This document shows positions 38,055 through 46,170 of a stretch of 64,000 bases of DNA, piece by piece. Position 1 is the first letter of the stretch, and each line of letters opens with the position of its first letter. Source of the stretch: Streptomyces liangshanensis (lineage in GTDB: Bacteria > Actinomycetota > Actinomycetes > Streptomycetales > Streptomycetaceae); assembly GCF_011694815.1 (NCBI RefSeq), contig NZ_CP050177.1, positions 1 to 64,000 of the forward strand, read 5' to 3'. The notes beneath the pieces were generated by a model. It saw only the letters and a program-made list of their open reading frames with translations, made no database searches and was not told the DNA's origin. Both the position numbers and the translations under genes were made by a program.

Positions 38055-39349
38055 TGTGCGAGACGGGAGGCCCCGCCGCCGGTCTGCCGGAGTCCGGGTC
38101 CGGTGGCGGGGCGCAGGACGGGGAAGCGGACCGGAAGAGCGGCGGAAGCGGAAGCGCGCTGTTCGCGTCCCTGCTGGAGGACAGCGCGGAGGACCTGTAC
38201 GAGAACGCCCCGTGCGGCTACCTGTCCACCCTTCTCGACGGCCAGATCGCCAAGATCAACGGCACGCTGCTGGGATGGCTCGGCCACCGCCGCGAGGATC
38301 TCGTGGAGCGCAGGCGCTTCGCCGACCTCCTCACCGTCGGCGGCAGGCTCTACCACGAGACCCACTTCGCCCCGCTGCTGCGCATGCAGGGCGAGATCAG
38401 CGGGATCGCGCTGGAGCTCAAGGCCGCCGACGGCAGCCGCCTCCCGGTCCTGGTGACCTCCACGGTGAAGAAGAGCGCGGACGGGCAGCCGCTGCTGATC
38501 CGTACCACCGTCTTCGACGCGCGGGACCGCCGGGCGTACGAGACCGAACTGCTGCGGGCGCGCCGTGAGTCCGACCTCGAACGCGAACGGCTCCAGCGCC
38601 TGAACGCCACACTCCAGCGGACGCTGCTGCCGCCGGCCCTGGCCCCCGTGCCCGGCCTGGACGTCTCCGCGTACTACCGGATCGCCTCGGCCGACCTCGT
38701 CGGTGGTGACTTCTACGACCTGTTCGGCCTGACCCCGGGGACCTGGGGCCTGTTCCTCGGCGACGTCTGCGGCAAGGGGGCCGCCGCGGCGGCCGTCACC
38801 TCCCTGGCCCGCTACACCCTGCGCGCCGCGGCCGTCTACGACCCGGTGCCGACCGCCGTCCTCGCGAACCTCAACACCGTCCTCAACCAGGAGTACCAGG
38901 GCCACGACCCGCGCTTCTGCACCGCCGTCTTCGGGCTCCTCACCCCGGACGGCGACGGGGGCTTCGAGGTCACGCTGGCCGGCGGTGGTCACCCGCCCGC
39001 CCTGCTGATGCGCGCGGACGGCTCGGCCGACTACCTGCCCACCCCCGGCGGGCAGCTCATCGGCGTCATCCCCGACGCCCACTTCGCCACCACGCGGGTG
39101 CGTCTGGAAGCGGGCGACACCCTGCTCCTGTACACCGACGGCCTGACGGAGGCCCGCACGCCCCCGGACGGCGAACGCTTCGGCGACGACGCGCTCCTCG
39201 GCCTCGGCCGGGAGCTGGCACCGACCACGGCGGCCGCCGCCGTGGCACACCTGACCGGTCTCCTCGACACCTTCGGCGAGGGGCTGGACGACGACACCGC
39301 GCTCCTGGCCATCGGCGTGCCGCTCCCCGGGACGGAGGGCGCCCGGTGA
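38051..39349 (+). CDS. RsbP-like PAS-PP2C phosphatase
   Basis: 432 aa. ATG at 38051 overlaps the RsbQ-like stop codon in ATGA; a second ATG follows immediately. A PAS domain covers about residues 45-165 (ENAPCGYLSTLLDG, IAKINGTLLGWLG, FADLLTVGGRLYHETHFAPL). A coiled-coil linker, rich in E and R, is at 170-195 (YETELLRARRESDLERERLQ). SpoIIE-type PP2C phosphatase is at 200-425: LVGGDFYDLF, GDVCGKGAAAA, LAGGGHPPALL, LLYTDGLTEAR, DDDTALLAIG. The metal-binding aspartates of the GGDxxD and GDxxGxG motifs are present. It should dephosphorylate a STAS antagonist, releasing an anti-sigma factor from its sigma factor. The STAS gene downstream is the probable substrate. Confidence 0.93.
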   Translation: MMCETGGPAAGLPESGSGGGAQDGEADRKSGGSGSALFASLLEDSAEDLYENAPCGYLSTLLDGQIAKINGTLLGWLGHRREDLVERRRFADLLTVGGRLYHETHFAPLLRMQGEISGIALELKAADGSRLPVLVTSTVKKSADGQPLLIRTTVFDARDRRAYETELLRARRESDLERERLQRLNATLQRTLLPPALAPVPGLDVSAYYRIASADLVGGDFYDLFGLTPGTWGLFLGDVCGKGAAAAAVTSLARYTLRAAAVYDPVPTAVLANLNTVLNQEYQGHDPRFCTAVFGLLTPDGDGGFEVTLAGGGHPPALLMRADGSADYLPTPGGQLIGVIPDAHFATTRVRLEAGDTLLLYTDGLTEARTPPDGERFGDDALLGLGRELAPTTAAAAVAHLTGLLDTFGEGLDDDTALLAIGVPLPGTEGAR

Positions 39350-39708
39350 ACCCCCTCGGCGTCCGCACCCGGAGGTCCGCGGCCGGACCGGTCCTCGAAC
39401 TCGCCGGCGACCTCGCCTACGAGTCGGCCCCGGAGGTCCGCGACCTGCTGCCCACCCTGGAGCTGGAACCGGGGCAGCAGTTGCTGGTCGACCTCGGCGG
39501 GCTGACCTTCTGCGACTCCAGCGGCATCACCGTCCTGATCGCCGCCCGCAACCACGCCGAGGCCGCCCGGGCCACGCTCGCCCTGGCGGCGGTCCCCCCG
39601 CATGTCGCGCGCATCCTGCGCCTCGTCGGGCTCGAACCGATCCTCACCAGCTACCCGACCCCGCAGGACGCCACCGACGCGTGGGCCAGGAGGGCGGACG
39701 GCTCCTGA
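39346..39708 (+). CDS. STAS-domain anti-anti-sigma factor
   Basis: 120 aa. GTG at 39346 overlaps the phosphatase stop codon in GTGA. STAS fold: VLELAGDLAYESAPEVRDLL, LLVDLGGLTFCDSSGITVLI with the phosphorylatable serine in DSSGI, and ARILRLVGLEPIL near the end. In its unphosphorylated form it binds an anti-sigma kinase and frees the sigma factor. The PAS-PP2C upstream is the natural activator. The kinase and sigma factor are not encoded in this window. Confidence 0.92.
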   Translation: MNPLGVRTRRSAAGPVLELAGDLAYESAPEVRDLLPTLELEPGQQLLVDLGGLTFCDSSGITVLIAARNHAEAARATLALAAVPPHVARILRLVGLEPILTSYPTPQDATDAWARRADGS

Positions 39709-39771
39709 GCCGGCGCGTCGCCGTGCCGACCGGTCCCCTCCGGCGCGGTGTCTCGCGAGGCCGGTAGGGGG

Positions 39772-40272
39772 TCAGTCCGACGCGGGGTACGTGCGCGCGG
39801 CGGTGTCCAGCGAGTCGGTGAGGGTACGGAGGCGGTCCCGCAGGTCCGCCGCCTGCTCGGGGCTCAGGCCGGTCGCCGCCATGATCTGCCCCGGCACCTC
39901 CCGTACCCGCTCGCGCAGGGCTTGGCCGTCCGCGGTCGGACGGACCGTCACCGACCGCTCGTCGGCCGCGTTGCGCTCCCGCGTCACCAGGCCCGCCGCC
40001 TCCAGCCGCTTCAGCAGCGGGGACAGGGTGCCGGAGTCGAGCCGCAGCACCTCGCCGAGCTGCTTGACCTGCATCTCGCGGTGTTCCCAGAGCGTCATCA
40101 TCGTCAGGTACTGGGGGTACGTGAGGCCGGACGCGCCCAGGAGGTTCCGGTACACGCCGTTGAACGCCCTGGACGCCTTGAGCAGGTCGAAGCAGAGCTG
40201 GAGATCGAGCATCAGGCCGTCGCCGGTCTCCGCCGCTCCGGCCGTGTCGTCCGCTGACAGTTCTCCACCCAT
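39772..40272 (-). CDS. ohrR: OhrR organic-peroxide-sensing MarR repressor
   Basis: 166 aa from ATG at 40272. MarR winged helix (MQVKQLGEVLRLDSGTLSPL, LKRLEAAGLVTRERN, ADERSVTVRPT wing). The reactive cysteine Cys27 in LDLQLCFDLLKASRAF is the conserved OhrR sensing residue. The tyrosines that fix it are partly recognisable (YRNLLG, GLTYPQYL). No second cysteine is visible in the body, so it is likely a 1-Cys type sensor using a low-molecular-weight thiol. Divergent from ohr at 40406; organic hydroperoxides would relieve repression of that gene. Confidence 0.93.
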   Translation of the reverse strand: MGGELSADDTAGAAETGDGLMLDLQLCFDLLKASRAFNGVYRNLLGASGLTYPQYLTMMTLWEHREMQVKQLGEVLRLDSGTLSPLLKRLEAAGLVTRERNAADERSVTVRPTADGQALRERVREVPGQIMAATGLSPEQAADLRDRLRTLTDSLDTAARTYPASD

Positions 40273-40307
40273 GGGTCCAGTCTACGCAGGTGAGCGGGCC
40301 GCGCCAT

Positions 40308-40335
40308 ATGGTTGTGCAAAATTCAGTTGTGTACT
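40308..40335. promoter_or_regulatory. Candidate OhrR operator
   Basis: AT-rich patch in the ohrR-ohr gap with TGCAAAATTCAGTTGTG, an imperfect dyad (CAA / TTG arms around an AATTC core), and repeated TTGTG. It resembles the AT-rich TACAATTNAATTGTA-type box of OhrR. The gap is only 133 bp, so one site could serve both genes. Confidence 0.45.
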
Positions 40336-40405
40336 ACCTTTCTGGTACGCGGAGCGGATCGCCGCCCCGCGAGTTGCGGGATCACCTGAGAGAAGTGGCA
40401 GACCC

Positions 40406-40843
40406 ATGGTCAACAAGCTCGAGAAGGTCGTCTACACGGCGCACGCCCACACCACCGGTGGCCGCGAGGGTGGCGCGAGCCGCACCGACGACGGCGCGCT
40501 GGACATCAGCCTGTCCACGCCCGCCGTCATGGGCGGCTCCGGCGGACCGGGCACCAACCCCGAGCAGCTGTTCGCCGCCGGCTACTCCGCCTGCTTCATC
40601 GGCGCCCTGAAGGCGGTCAGCGGCAAGCTGAAGATCAAGGTGCCGCAGGACATGTCGATCGACGCGTCCGTCTCCTTCGGCCCGATCGAGAACAACGCCT
40701 TCGGCATCGCGGTCCGCCTGGAGATACACCTCCCCGGCCTCGACCCCGAGCAGCAGCGCCAGCTGGTCGACGCGGCGCACCACGTCTGCCCGTACTCCAA
40801 CGCGACCCGCGGCAACGTGGAGGTCGACCTCGTCATCGCGTGA
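40406..40843 (+). CDS. ohrA: Organic hydroperoxide reductase Ohr (OsmC family)
   Basis: 145 aa from ATG at 40406. OsmC/Ohr alpha+beta homodimer. Peroxidatic Cys63 in GYSACFIGALK and resolving Cys128 in HHVCPYSNATR, with the active-site Arg20 in TGGREG and Glu53 of NPEQLFAAGY. It reduces organic and fatty-acid hydroperoxides, regenerated by lipoylated proteins. Divergent from ohrR. Followed by a perfect bidirectional hairpin. Confidence 0.95.
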   Translation: MVNKLEKVVYTAHAHTTGGREGGASRTDDGALDISLSTPAVMGGSGGPGTNPEQLFAAGYSACFIGALKAVSGKLKIKVPQDMSIDASVSFGPIENNAFGIAVRLEIHLPGLDPEQQRQLVDAAHHVCPYSNATRGNVEVDLVIA

Positions 40844-40855
40844 GTGCCCCGCGCG

Positions 40856-40900
40856 CGAACGGGCCGGTCGGGCGGATGTTCCGCGCGACCGGCCCGTTCG
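40856..40900. terminator. 15-bp perfect hairpin after ohr
   Basis: CGAACGGGCCGGTCG (40856-40870) pairs exactly with CGACCGGCCCGTTCG (40886-40900), loop 15 nt, with an inner CGG/CCG pair possible. It lies between convergent ohr and the PPOX gene. Confidence 0.85.
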
Positions 40901-40938
40901 TGTCGGCGGACCTGTGTCCCTCCGCCGGGCTGTTCGTG

Positions 40939-41370
40939 TCAGCCGATGCGGGTGCCGTACACCTTGTCGACCGTGATCGTGATCAGAATCCTCCGGTCCG
41001 ACACCATCACCGACCGGTACTCGTCCCAGTCCGGGTGTTCGCCCGCGGCCGCGCGGTAGTAGTCGACGAGGACCCCGACCTCGGGGCCGTGCGGGTCGCT
41101 CCCCGGTCCGACGAGGGTGGCCGTGCCCTCGACCGTGGCCCACGCCCGTCCGTCCTGACTGGTCACCTCCAGCGTGGCCCGCGGGTCCCGGCGCAGGTTC
41201 GCGATCTTGGCCGTCCGCTCCGTCGTCGACACGCGGATGACACCGGCGTCCCGGTCGTACGTCGGCATGACAGGGGAGAGCTGGGGGCGGCCGTCGGACT
41301 TGATCGTCGCGAGGACACCGAGCCGGCTGTGCGCGAGCAGCTCGTACGGATCGAAAGATGTGTCGGTCAT
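40939..41370 (-). CDS. PPOX-class F420-dependent oxidoreductase-like protein
   Basis: 143 aa from ATG at 41370 (MTDTSFDPYELLAHSR). Split-barrel flavin-fold pattern: LGVLATIKSDGRPQLSPVMP, VRVSTTERTAKIANLRRDPRA, WATVEGTATLVGP, DEYRSVMVSDRRILITITVDKV. This is the FDOR-B/PPOX group, which in actinobacteria often binds F420 and reduces unsaturated or nitro compounds. The cofactor cannot be assigned from sequence alone. Convergent with ohr. Usual length. Confidence 0.88.
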   Translation of the reverse strand: MTDTSFDPYELLAHSRLGVLATIKSDGRPQLSPVMPTYDRDAGVIRVSTTERTAKIANLRRDPRATLEVTSQDGRAWATVEGTATLVGPGSDPHGPEVGVLVDYYRAAAGEHPDWDEYRSVMVSDRRILITITVDKVYGTRIG

Positions 41371-41528
41371 GACGACCACAACCCGTGACCGGCCGCACCG
41401 TATTCCGTGGCGGGAGCCCGCCCGGTTCTTTCACTCCCCTGGGCTCTCCCGCTGGGCGCGTCGGGTGATCAGGGAGGGTGAGTACGCGTGCTCATGCGCC
41501 GCCGGTCGGGTGATCGAAGACTGGGCGC

Positions 41529-42215
41529 ATGACACGAACTCCGTTACGGACCAGCACTACTGCACGCTCCCCGCGCCGCTCGCGGTACGCCGTCCCGGGC
41601 GCGACCTTGGCGATCACGGCGCTCGCCGCCCTCGCGCTGACCGCGTGCGGCACCACGAAGGCGGGGGCCGCGCACGCCCGGGACACGTCCGGCGCCGTGG
41701 GAGCACGGCCGGCCACCGGGATGCCCCGGCCCGATGCCGAGATGGCCTTCCTGGAGATGCTCACCACGGTCGGGGAGACGTGTGTGGGGGCCACCCCCGG
41801 CGGGGACGAGGTGATCCCCCCAGGGGAAAGGCCGCGGAGCCGTCCGGAGCGGATACCGCCGATCGGCGCGGCCCCGTCCGGTCCTCCCGCCACCCTCGCG
41901 CCGGATCGGGGAACGGAGTTGCACGAGGACGAGTGGTGCGCGAGGCGGCTCCACGAGGAGCGCGTGGGCCGGGCGCTCCGGAGCCTGGCGCGCCCCACCC
42001 CCGCACGGGTCAGGGAAGTCCTGAACCGTCTCGGGTACATCGATGCGCGCATCCACGGCGTCGGGCGGTCCGGCGCGACCATCCGGTTCTTCGTCGACCT
42101 GCGGTTCATGGGCAGCCGGCTCGCCCTCAGGGGCACGGCGGCCGGCCCGAGAAGCGTCGTCGAGGGGTTCGGGGTGTTCGAGTCGGGGCCGTTCGACCCG
42201 GGCGCGGTCCGGTGA
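41529..42215 (+). CDS. Putative lipoprotein of unknown function
   Basis: 228 aa from ATG at 41529. A basic N-terminus, hydrophobic ATLAITALAALALTAC with lipobox LTAC at about residues 37-40, then a proline/arginine-rich linker (GGDEVIPPGERPRSRPERIP) and a C-terminal domain with short strands (ARIHGVGRSGATIRFFVDL, RLALRGTAAGPRSVVEGFGV). Not a family I recognise. It ends 3 bp before the convergent dehydrogenase-like gene stops. Confidence 0.7.
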   Translation: MTRTPLRTSTTARSPRRSRYAVPGATLAITALAALALTACGTTKAGAAHARDTSGAVGARPATGMPRPDAEMAFLEMLTTVGETCVGATPGGDEVIPPGERPRSRPERIPPIGAAPSGPPATLAPDRGTELHEDEWCARRLHEERVGRALRSLARPTPARVREVLNRLGYIDARIHGVGRSGATIRFFVDLRFMGSRLALRGTAAGPRSVVEGFGVFESGPFDPGAVR

Positions 42216-42218
42216 CGG

Positions 42219-43286
42219 CTATGTGTTGGGCACCTGGAGGTCGTCGTTCGTAGTGGGTGGGGGGAAGCGTAGGCCGCAGAACGGATGTGGCGTCAGGTCC
42301 CGGGCGTGGTGAGGGATCGCGGACGGGGCCAGTCCCGGTGGGGTGTCCAGCAGGTCGCGTACGGCGGCGCGTACCGTCTGCCGGACGAACGCGTACACGC
42401 GGTCCGGGGACGCGGCGCGGAAGGCCGCGGGCGCGTAGTGCTCGATCGAGTCGACGATGACCGCGCCCGCGCCGGTCAGGGGTGTCGGTACGTGGTCGAT
42501 CCCGCGGCGGCGCAGGATCCGGGCCGTGGTGTCCTCCTCGGCGAGGACCGCGTTGGCGGATCCGATGACCGCGCCGCAGCGCAACCGCCCGGCCAGCGCC
42601 GGGTCGACGAGGTCGCTCACTGAGCAGGGCACCAGCACGTCGACCTCCCGCGCGGCCCAGTCCCGGACCGGGCGGCTCCCGGGGATGTCCGGGGCGCCGG
42701 GATCCGTGTCGTACGTCAGGACCGAGGCGCCCGCCGCGACCAGTTCGCGGGCCAGCGCGCCGCCGACCTTGCCGACGCCGTGCACCAGGACGCGCAGGCC
42801 GGTGACGGGGCCGCGGGCCCATGCCTCGATCGCGCCCCACACGCCGAAGGCGGTCGCCGTGTGGGGTGCGACGCGGCTTCCGATCGCGTTGAGCACGTAC
42901 GGCGTCATGCGTGCCAGCCGTTCCATGTCCGCGGTGGTCACTCCCATGTCGGCGCCGGTGTAGAGCGTGCCCGCGTGCGCGTCCAGCACCCGGGCCACGG
43001 CCGCGAGCAGTGCGTCGTCCACCGCGTCGGCGCCGGTCACGAGCATCTTGGCGCCCCAGAAGCCGGTGCGGTGGAGTTGGTGCTTGAGCAGCATCTCGGT
43101 GGCCAGGCGGCGGGTGAGACGCTCGGGGTCGGGGAAGCCAGGGCCGCCCGCCTGTACGCGCAACCCCCCGTTGGCGGGCAGGGGTCGGGCCGGGTCGCAG
43201 GTGGCGAACGCCAGGTGGAGGGTCGTTCCCCGGGGGCCGGTGAACCGGCTGACGCGTACGGATCCGGCACCCGTACGGCCGGTCAC
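42219..43286 (-). CDS. Glu/Leu/Phe/Val dehydrogenase-like protein (divergent)
   Basis: 355 aa from GTG at 43286, overlapping the amine-oxidase-type gene stop codon in GTGA. Amino-acid dehydrogenase layout: a catalytic Lys in GFWGAKMLV, YTGADMGVTTADMERLARMT (compare leucine dehydrogenase TAEDVGTTVADM), and a Rossmann glycine motif VHGVGKVGGALARELVAAGA (residues ~190-210), then PCSVSDLVDPALAG and IGSANAVLAEED. The N-terminal substrate domain is shorter and lacks part of the GGGK signature, so substrate specificity may differ from leucine. Coupled expression with the FAD oxidase suggests oxidation of an amino acid or amine, with NAD-linked deamination in the same pathway. Confidence 0.8.
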   Translation of the reverse strand: MTGRTGAGSVRVSRFTGPRGTTLHLAFATCDPARPLPANGGLRVQAGGPGFPDPERLTRRLATEMLLKHQLHRTGFWGAKMLVTGADAVDDALLAAVARVLDAHAGTLYTGADMGVTTADMERLARMTPYVLNAIGSRVAPHTATAFGVWGAIEAWARGPVTGLRVLVHGVGKVGGALARELVAAGASVLTYDTDPGAPDIPGSRPVRDWAAREVDVLVPCSVSDLVDPALAGRLRCGAVIGSANAVLAEEDTTARILRRRGIDHVPTPLTGAGAVIVDSIEHYAPAAFRAASPDRVYAFVRQTVRAAVRDLLDTPPGLAPSAIPHHARDLTPHPFCGLRFPPPTTNDDLQVPNT

Positions 43287-44449
43287 GCGAGCGCCGACGC
43301 GGGGTCGTGGTGGGCGCTGTGGCCGTCGAGTGCCAGGTCCGCGCAGATCCGGCCGAACATGGGGACGAACTTGAAGGCCCATCCCGCCGACTGCACCACC
43401 ACGCGCTCGCCGTGCGGGACCGTCGCGGGCAGCGCCCCGAGGTGGAACTGTCGGCCGGGGTCGGCGGGGAGTGCGGCGAGGCAGGTGCTCGCGCGTACGC
43501 CGCGCGGTACGAGACCGGGGAGGTGCTCGCGTACCCAGGCGGCGGTGGTGGCGAGGTCGCCGCCGTGCGGGAGACCGGGCACCGACGGGTCGGCGTCCCC
43601 GACGGGCCGCTCCGCGTCCGAGGCGGCCCGGACGAGACCGCTGCCCGTCCACGGGTTGTGGCCGAATCCGTAGAGGGATCCGTTGGCGGCGCCGTCCTCC
43701 GGTTCCAGGAAGGCGTACCAGGTCGGCAGGTCCATGCCGTCCGAGCGCCGGGCGAAGTAGGCGGAACTCATCCGGAAGACCCGCAGGTCCAGCGCGCAGC
43801 CGAGCGGGGCGAGCAACTCGTCGGTGAACGCGCCGGCGTTCACGACGACCGCGCCGGCCCGGTGCACTCCACGGTCGGTACGGACCGTCACGCCCTCGCC
43901 GTCGGGCTCGACGGCCCGTACCCGTTCGTTCTCGCGGACGCGCACCCCCGCGAGGGAGCAGAGCCGTGACAGGGCGCCGACGGTCCCCTTGACGTCGATC
44001 ACACCGCCGTCGCGCTGATAGAAGCCCTCGTGGTCGGCCGGCAGCCGGGCGAAGCCGAAGCGTGCCTCGATCTCCGGCGCCGACAGCCATTCGTACGGCA
44101 CGCCGAGACGTTCCAGCACCGCGCCCGCGGCCCGCAGTTCGCCCTCACTGGTCGCCACCCCGGCGCGGCCGAACCACAGGCTGCCCGTCCGGTGGACCAG
44201 CCGCAGGCCCGCCGCGGACTCCAGGGCGTGCCAGAGGGGCACGGTCTCCAGCGCGAGCCGTGACCACCGCTCCTCGCTGTACTGGATGCGCCACTGCCGT
44301 TCGAGTCCGGCGGAGCTCGCCCGGTCGTGGCCTGTGCCGAACCGTTCCAGCACGAGCACCGAGTGTCCGCGCCGGGCCACCTCCCACGCGGACGCGAGAC
44401 CTATCGCCCCGCCTCCGACCACGATCACGTCCGCGTCGTTCGACGACAT
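43283..44449 (-). CDS. FAD-dependent amine oxidase, N-methyl amino-acid oxidase type (DAO family)
   Basis: 388 aa from ATG at 44449, the best-spaced start after GGGGTGGGCG. FAD-binding GGGAIGLASAWEVARRGHSV at the N-terminus, then the DAO-fold FAD/substrate interplay (GVIDVKGTVGALSRLC, VVVNAGAFTDELLAPLG, and the flavin-contact strand VVVQSAGWAFKFVPMFGR). Resembles MSOX/N-methyltryptophan oxidase type monomeric oxidases, which release formaldehyde from N-methyl amino acids, but D-amino acids or other amines are possible. The covalent-FAD cysteine cannot be confirmed. Overlaps the dehydrogenase gene by GTGA. Confidence 0.85.
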   Translation of the reverse strand: MSSNDADVIVVGGGAIGLASAWEVARRGHSVLVLERFGTGHDRASSAGLERQWRIQYSEERWSRLALETVPLWHALESAAGLRLVHRTGSLWFGRAGVATSEGELRAAGAVLERLGVPYEWLSAPEIEARFGFARLPADHEGFYQRDGGVIDVKGTVGALSRLCSLAGVRVRENERVRAVEPDGEGVTVRTDRGVHRAGAVVVNAGAFTDELLAPLGCALDLRVFRMSSAYFARRSDGMDLPTWYAFLEPEDGAANGSLYGFGHNPWTGSGLVRAASDAERPVGDADPSVPGLPHGGDLATTAAWVREHLPGLVPRGVRASTCLAALPADPGRQFHLGALPATVPHGERVVVQSAGWAFKFVPMFGRICADLALDGHSAHHDPASALA

Positions 44450-44530
44450 CGCCCACCCCATCACCCCGGCCGGAACTCACCACGGACGGCGCATTCCTTC
44501 CCTCGTGCCCCGGCGGGAGAACGCGACAGG

Positions 44531-44582
44531 CCCGGGCGTGCGGGAGCACGCACACGCGGTGCCCTCACCTCGCACGCCCGGG
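44531..44582 (-). terminator. Hairpin after the MptB gene
   Basis: CCCGGGCGTGCG (44531-44542) pairs with CGCACGCCCGGG (44571-44582), loop 28 nt, 18 bp past the mannosyltransferase stop codon, separating it from the amine oxidase gene. Confidence 0.6.
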
Positions 44583-44599
44583 TCCGGGAGCCCCGTCGG

Positions 44600-46090
44600 C
44601 TACGAACCGCCGGCCGCCCCCACGACCCCGTCGGCCGCGCGGGCACCGTCGTTCACCGCGCGGCGCTGGCCCGGGAGGCGCGCCTCGCCCGGCGACGCGG
44701 TCCGCTCGCGGCGTACCACCAGCGTGCCGATCACGCACACGACGCCCACCAGGACGAAGGCGAACGGCGGGGTGGCTCCCTTGGGCACGGTCTCGTACGC
44801 GAGGGCCGCCGACAGCACCGCCACCACGGTGCCGGCCCGGCCGTTCCAGGTGGTGGCGGCGATGACGGTCATGCCCCAGAGCAGGTACCAGGGTTGCACC
44901 ATCGGGGAGAGCGCGACCAGGGCCAGCAGCGCCAGCCCCAGCGCGTGGACCGGCTCCACGCGGCCACGCGCCGCCCGCCACCCGAGGTGGGCGATCACCG
45001 CGAGGGCCGCCACGAGGCCCAGGGTCCGGACGGCGCCCGTGACCGGGTCCGGGTCGGTGCCGACGAGGACGTGCAGCAGCGTGCCGAGCGCCAGGCCCAG
45101 GTCGCTGGTAGCCGACAGCGGGGTGTGTATGCCGGCCGCGACGCCCTGCGTCCGGAGCCAGCCGAAGCCGGTGCCGGCGATCAGTGTCACGGCGACGGCA
45201 ACCGCCCCGGCGATCAGGCCGGGCGCCAGCAGGCCCTTGGCCGTGCGGCGTACGAGCGGTCCCGAGGCCGCCCTGCCCACGAGCACGCCGATGAACAACA
45301 GGGCCAGCGCGGCAGGGGACTTGATCATCAAGGCGAGCCCGATGAGCGCGCTCCCGGCGATCCACCTCCCGCGCAGGGCAAACACCACACCGGCGAGCAG
45401 GAGACCGATCATCAGGCCGTCGTTGTGCATGCCACCGACCACGTGCATGAGGAGCAGCGGGTTGAGCGCGCCGAACCGGAGCGCGGCGCTCTCGCTCCTG
45501 CCGAGATGCCGGGCGAGGTGGCGCAGGCCCCACACCATCAGGACCAGCGCGCCGAGGGCGAGGAGCCGCATGCCCAGTACGGCGGGGACGATCGCCCCGC
45601 CCGCCGTCCAGGCCACCGCCCGGGCGAGGATCAGGAAGAACGGGCCGTACGGCGCGGGGGTGTCGGTCCAGTTGCCCCCGACACTCGCGGCGGCATCGCC
45701 GCCGAGGCCCGCGGGGTCGACGACCGACGGTCCGGCGGTGTAGACGTCGTGGCCTTCGAGGACCATCGCGCCCTGGGCGATGTAGCTGTAGACGTCGGCG
45801 CTGTAGAGCGGTGGCGCGAGCAGCAGCGGGGCCACCCACCAGGCGAGGGTGACCAGCGTGTCCCGTACGCCCGCCCCGGCCTTGCCGTACCGCCACCAGG
45901 CCACGACGAGCACGCTCAGTCCGGCGTACGCGAGGACGGTGCCCGCCCCGGTGACGAGGGACCCGTGCCGTACCCAGATCCCCCACGGGTCACGGGCCGG
46001 GAGCGCTCCGGCGAACCAGCCTCCCACGGCGATCGCGGCGGCCCCGGCCGTTCCCCAACGACGGCACCCGACGGCGCTCATTGCCCACAT
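44600..46090 (-). CDS. mptB: Polyprenol-phosphomannose-dependent alpha-1,6-mannosyltransferase, MptB type
   Basis: 496 aa, about twelve transmembrane helices (GT-C fold). ATG at 46090. Motifs: SADVYSYIAQGAMVLEGHDVY after TM3 with the catalytic Asp of SADVYSY, WTDTPAPYGPFFLILA, LNPLLLMHVVGGMHNDGLM, MVQPWYLLWGMTV. In corynebacteria MptB extends the alpha-1,6-mannan core of lipomannan; in streptomycetes homologues are assumed to build similar mannosylated polymers or protein glycans at the membrane. Stand-alone, oriented with the amine oxidase but separated from it by a hairpin. Confidence 0.88.
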   Translation of the reverse strand: MWAMSAVGCRRWGTAGAAAIAVGGWFAGALPARDPWGIWVRHGSLVTGAGTVLAYAGLSVLVVAWWRYGKAGAGVRDTLVTLAWWVAPLLLAPPLYSADVYSYIAQGAMVLEGHDVYTAGPSVVDPAGLGGDAAASVGGNWTDTPAPYGPFFLILARAVAWTAGGAIVPAVLGMRLLALGALVLMVWGLRHLARHLGRSESAALRFGALNPLLLMHVVGGMHNDGLMIGLLLAGVVFALRGRWIAGSALIGLALMIKSPAALALLFIGVLVGRAASGPLVRRTAKGLLAPGLIAGAVAVAVTLIAGTGFGWLRTQGVAAGIHTPLSATSDLGLALGTLLHVLVGTDPDPVTGAVRTLGLVAALAVIAHLGWRAARGRVEPVHALGLALLALVALSPMVQPWYLLWGMTVIAATTWNGRAGTVVAVLSAALAYETVPKGATPPFAFVLVGVVCVIGTLVVRRERTASPGEARLPGQRRAVNDGARAADGVVGAAGGS

Positions 46091-46170
46091 GGTCGGTCAA
46101 CCTACCGAACAATCATCGAACGGGCGCACGAGGCTTCACACTCTCGTGGAAGCCGCCCCGGGCCTCGGCC

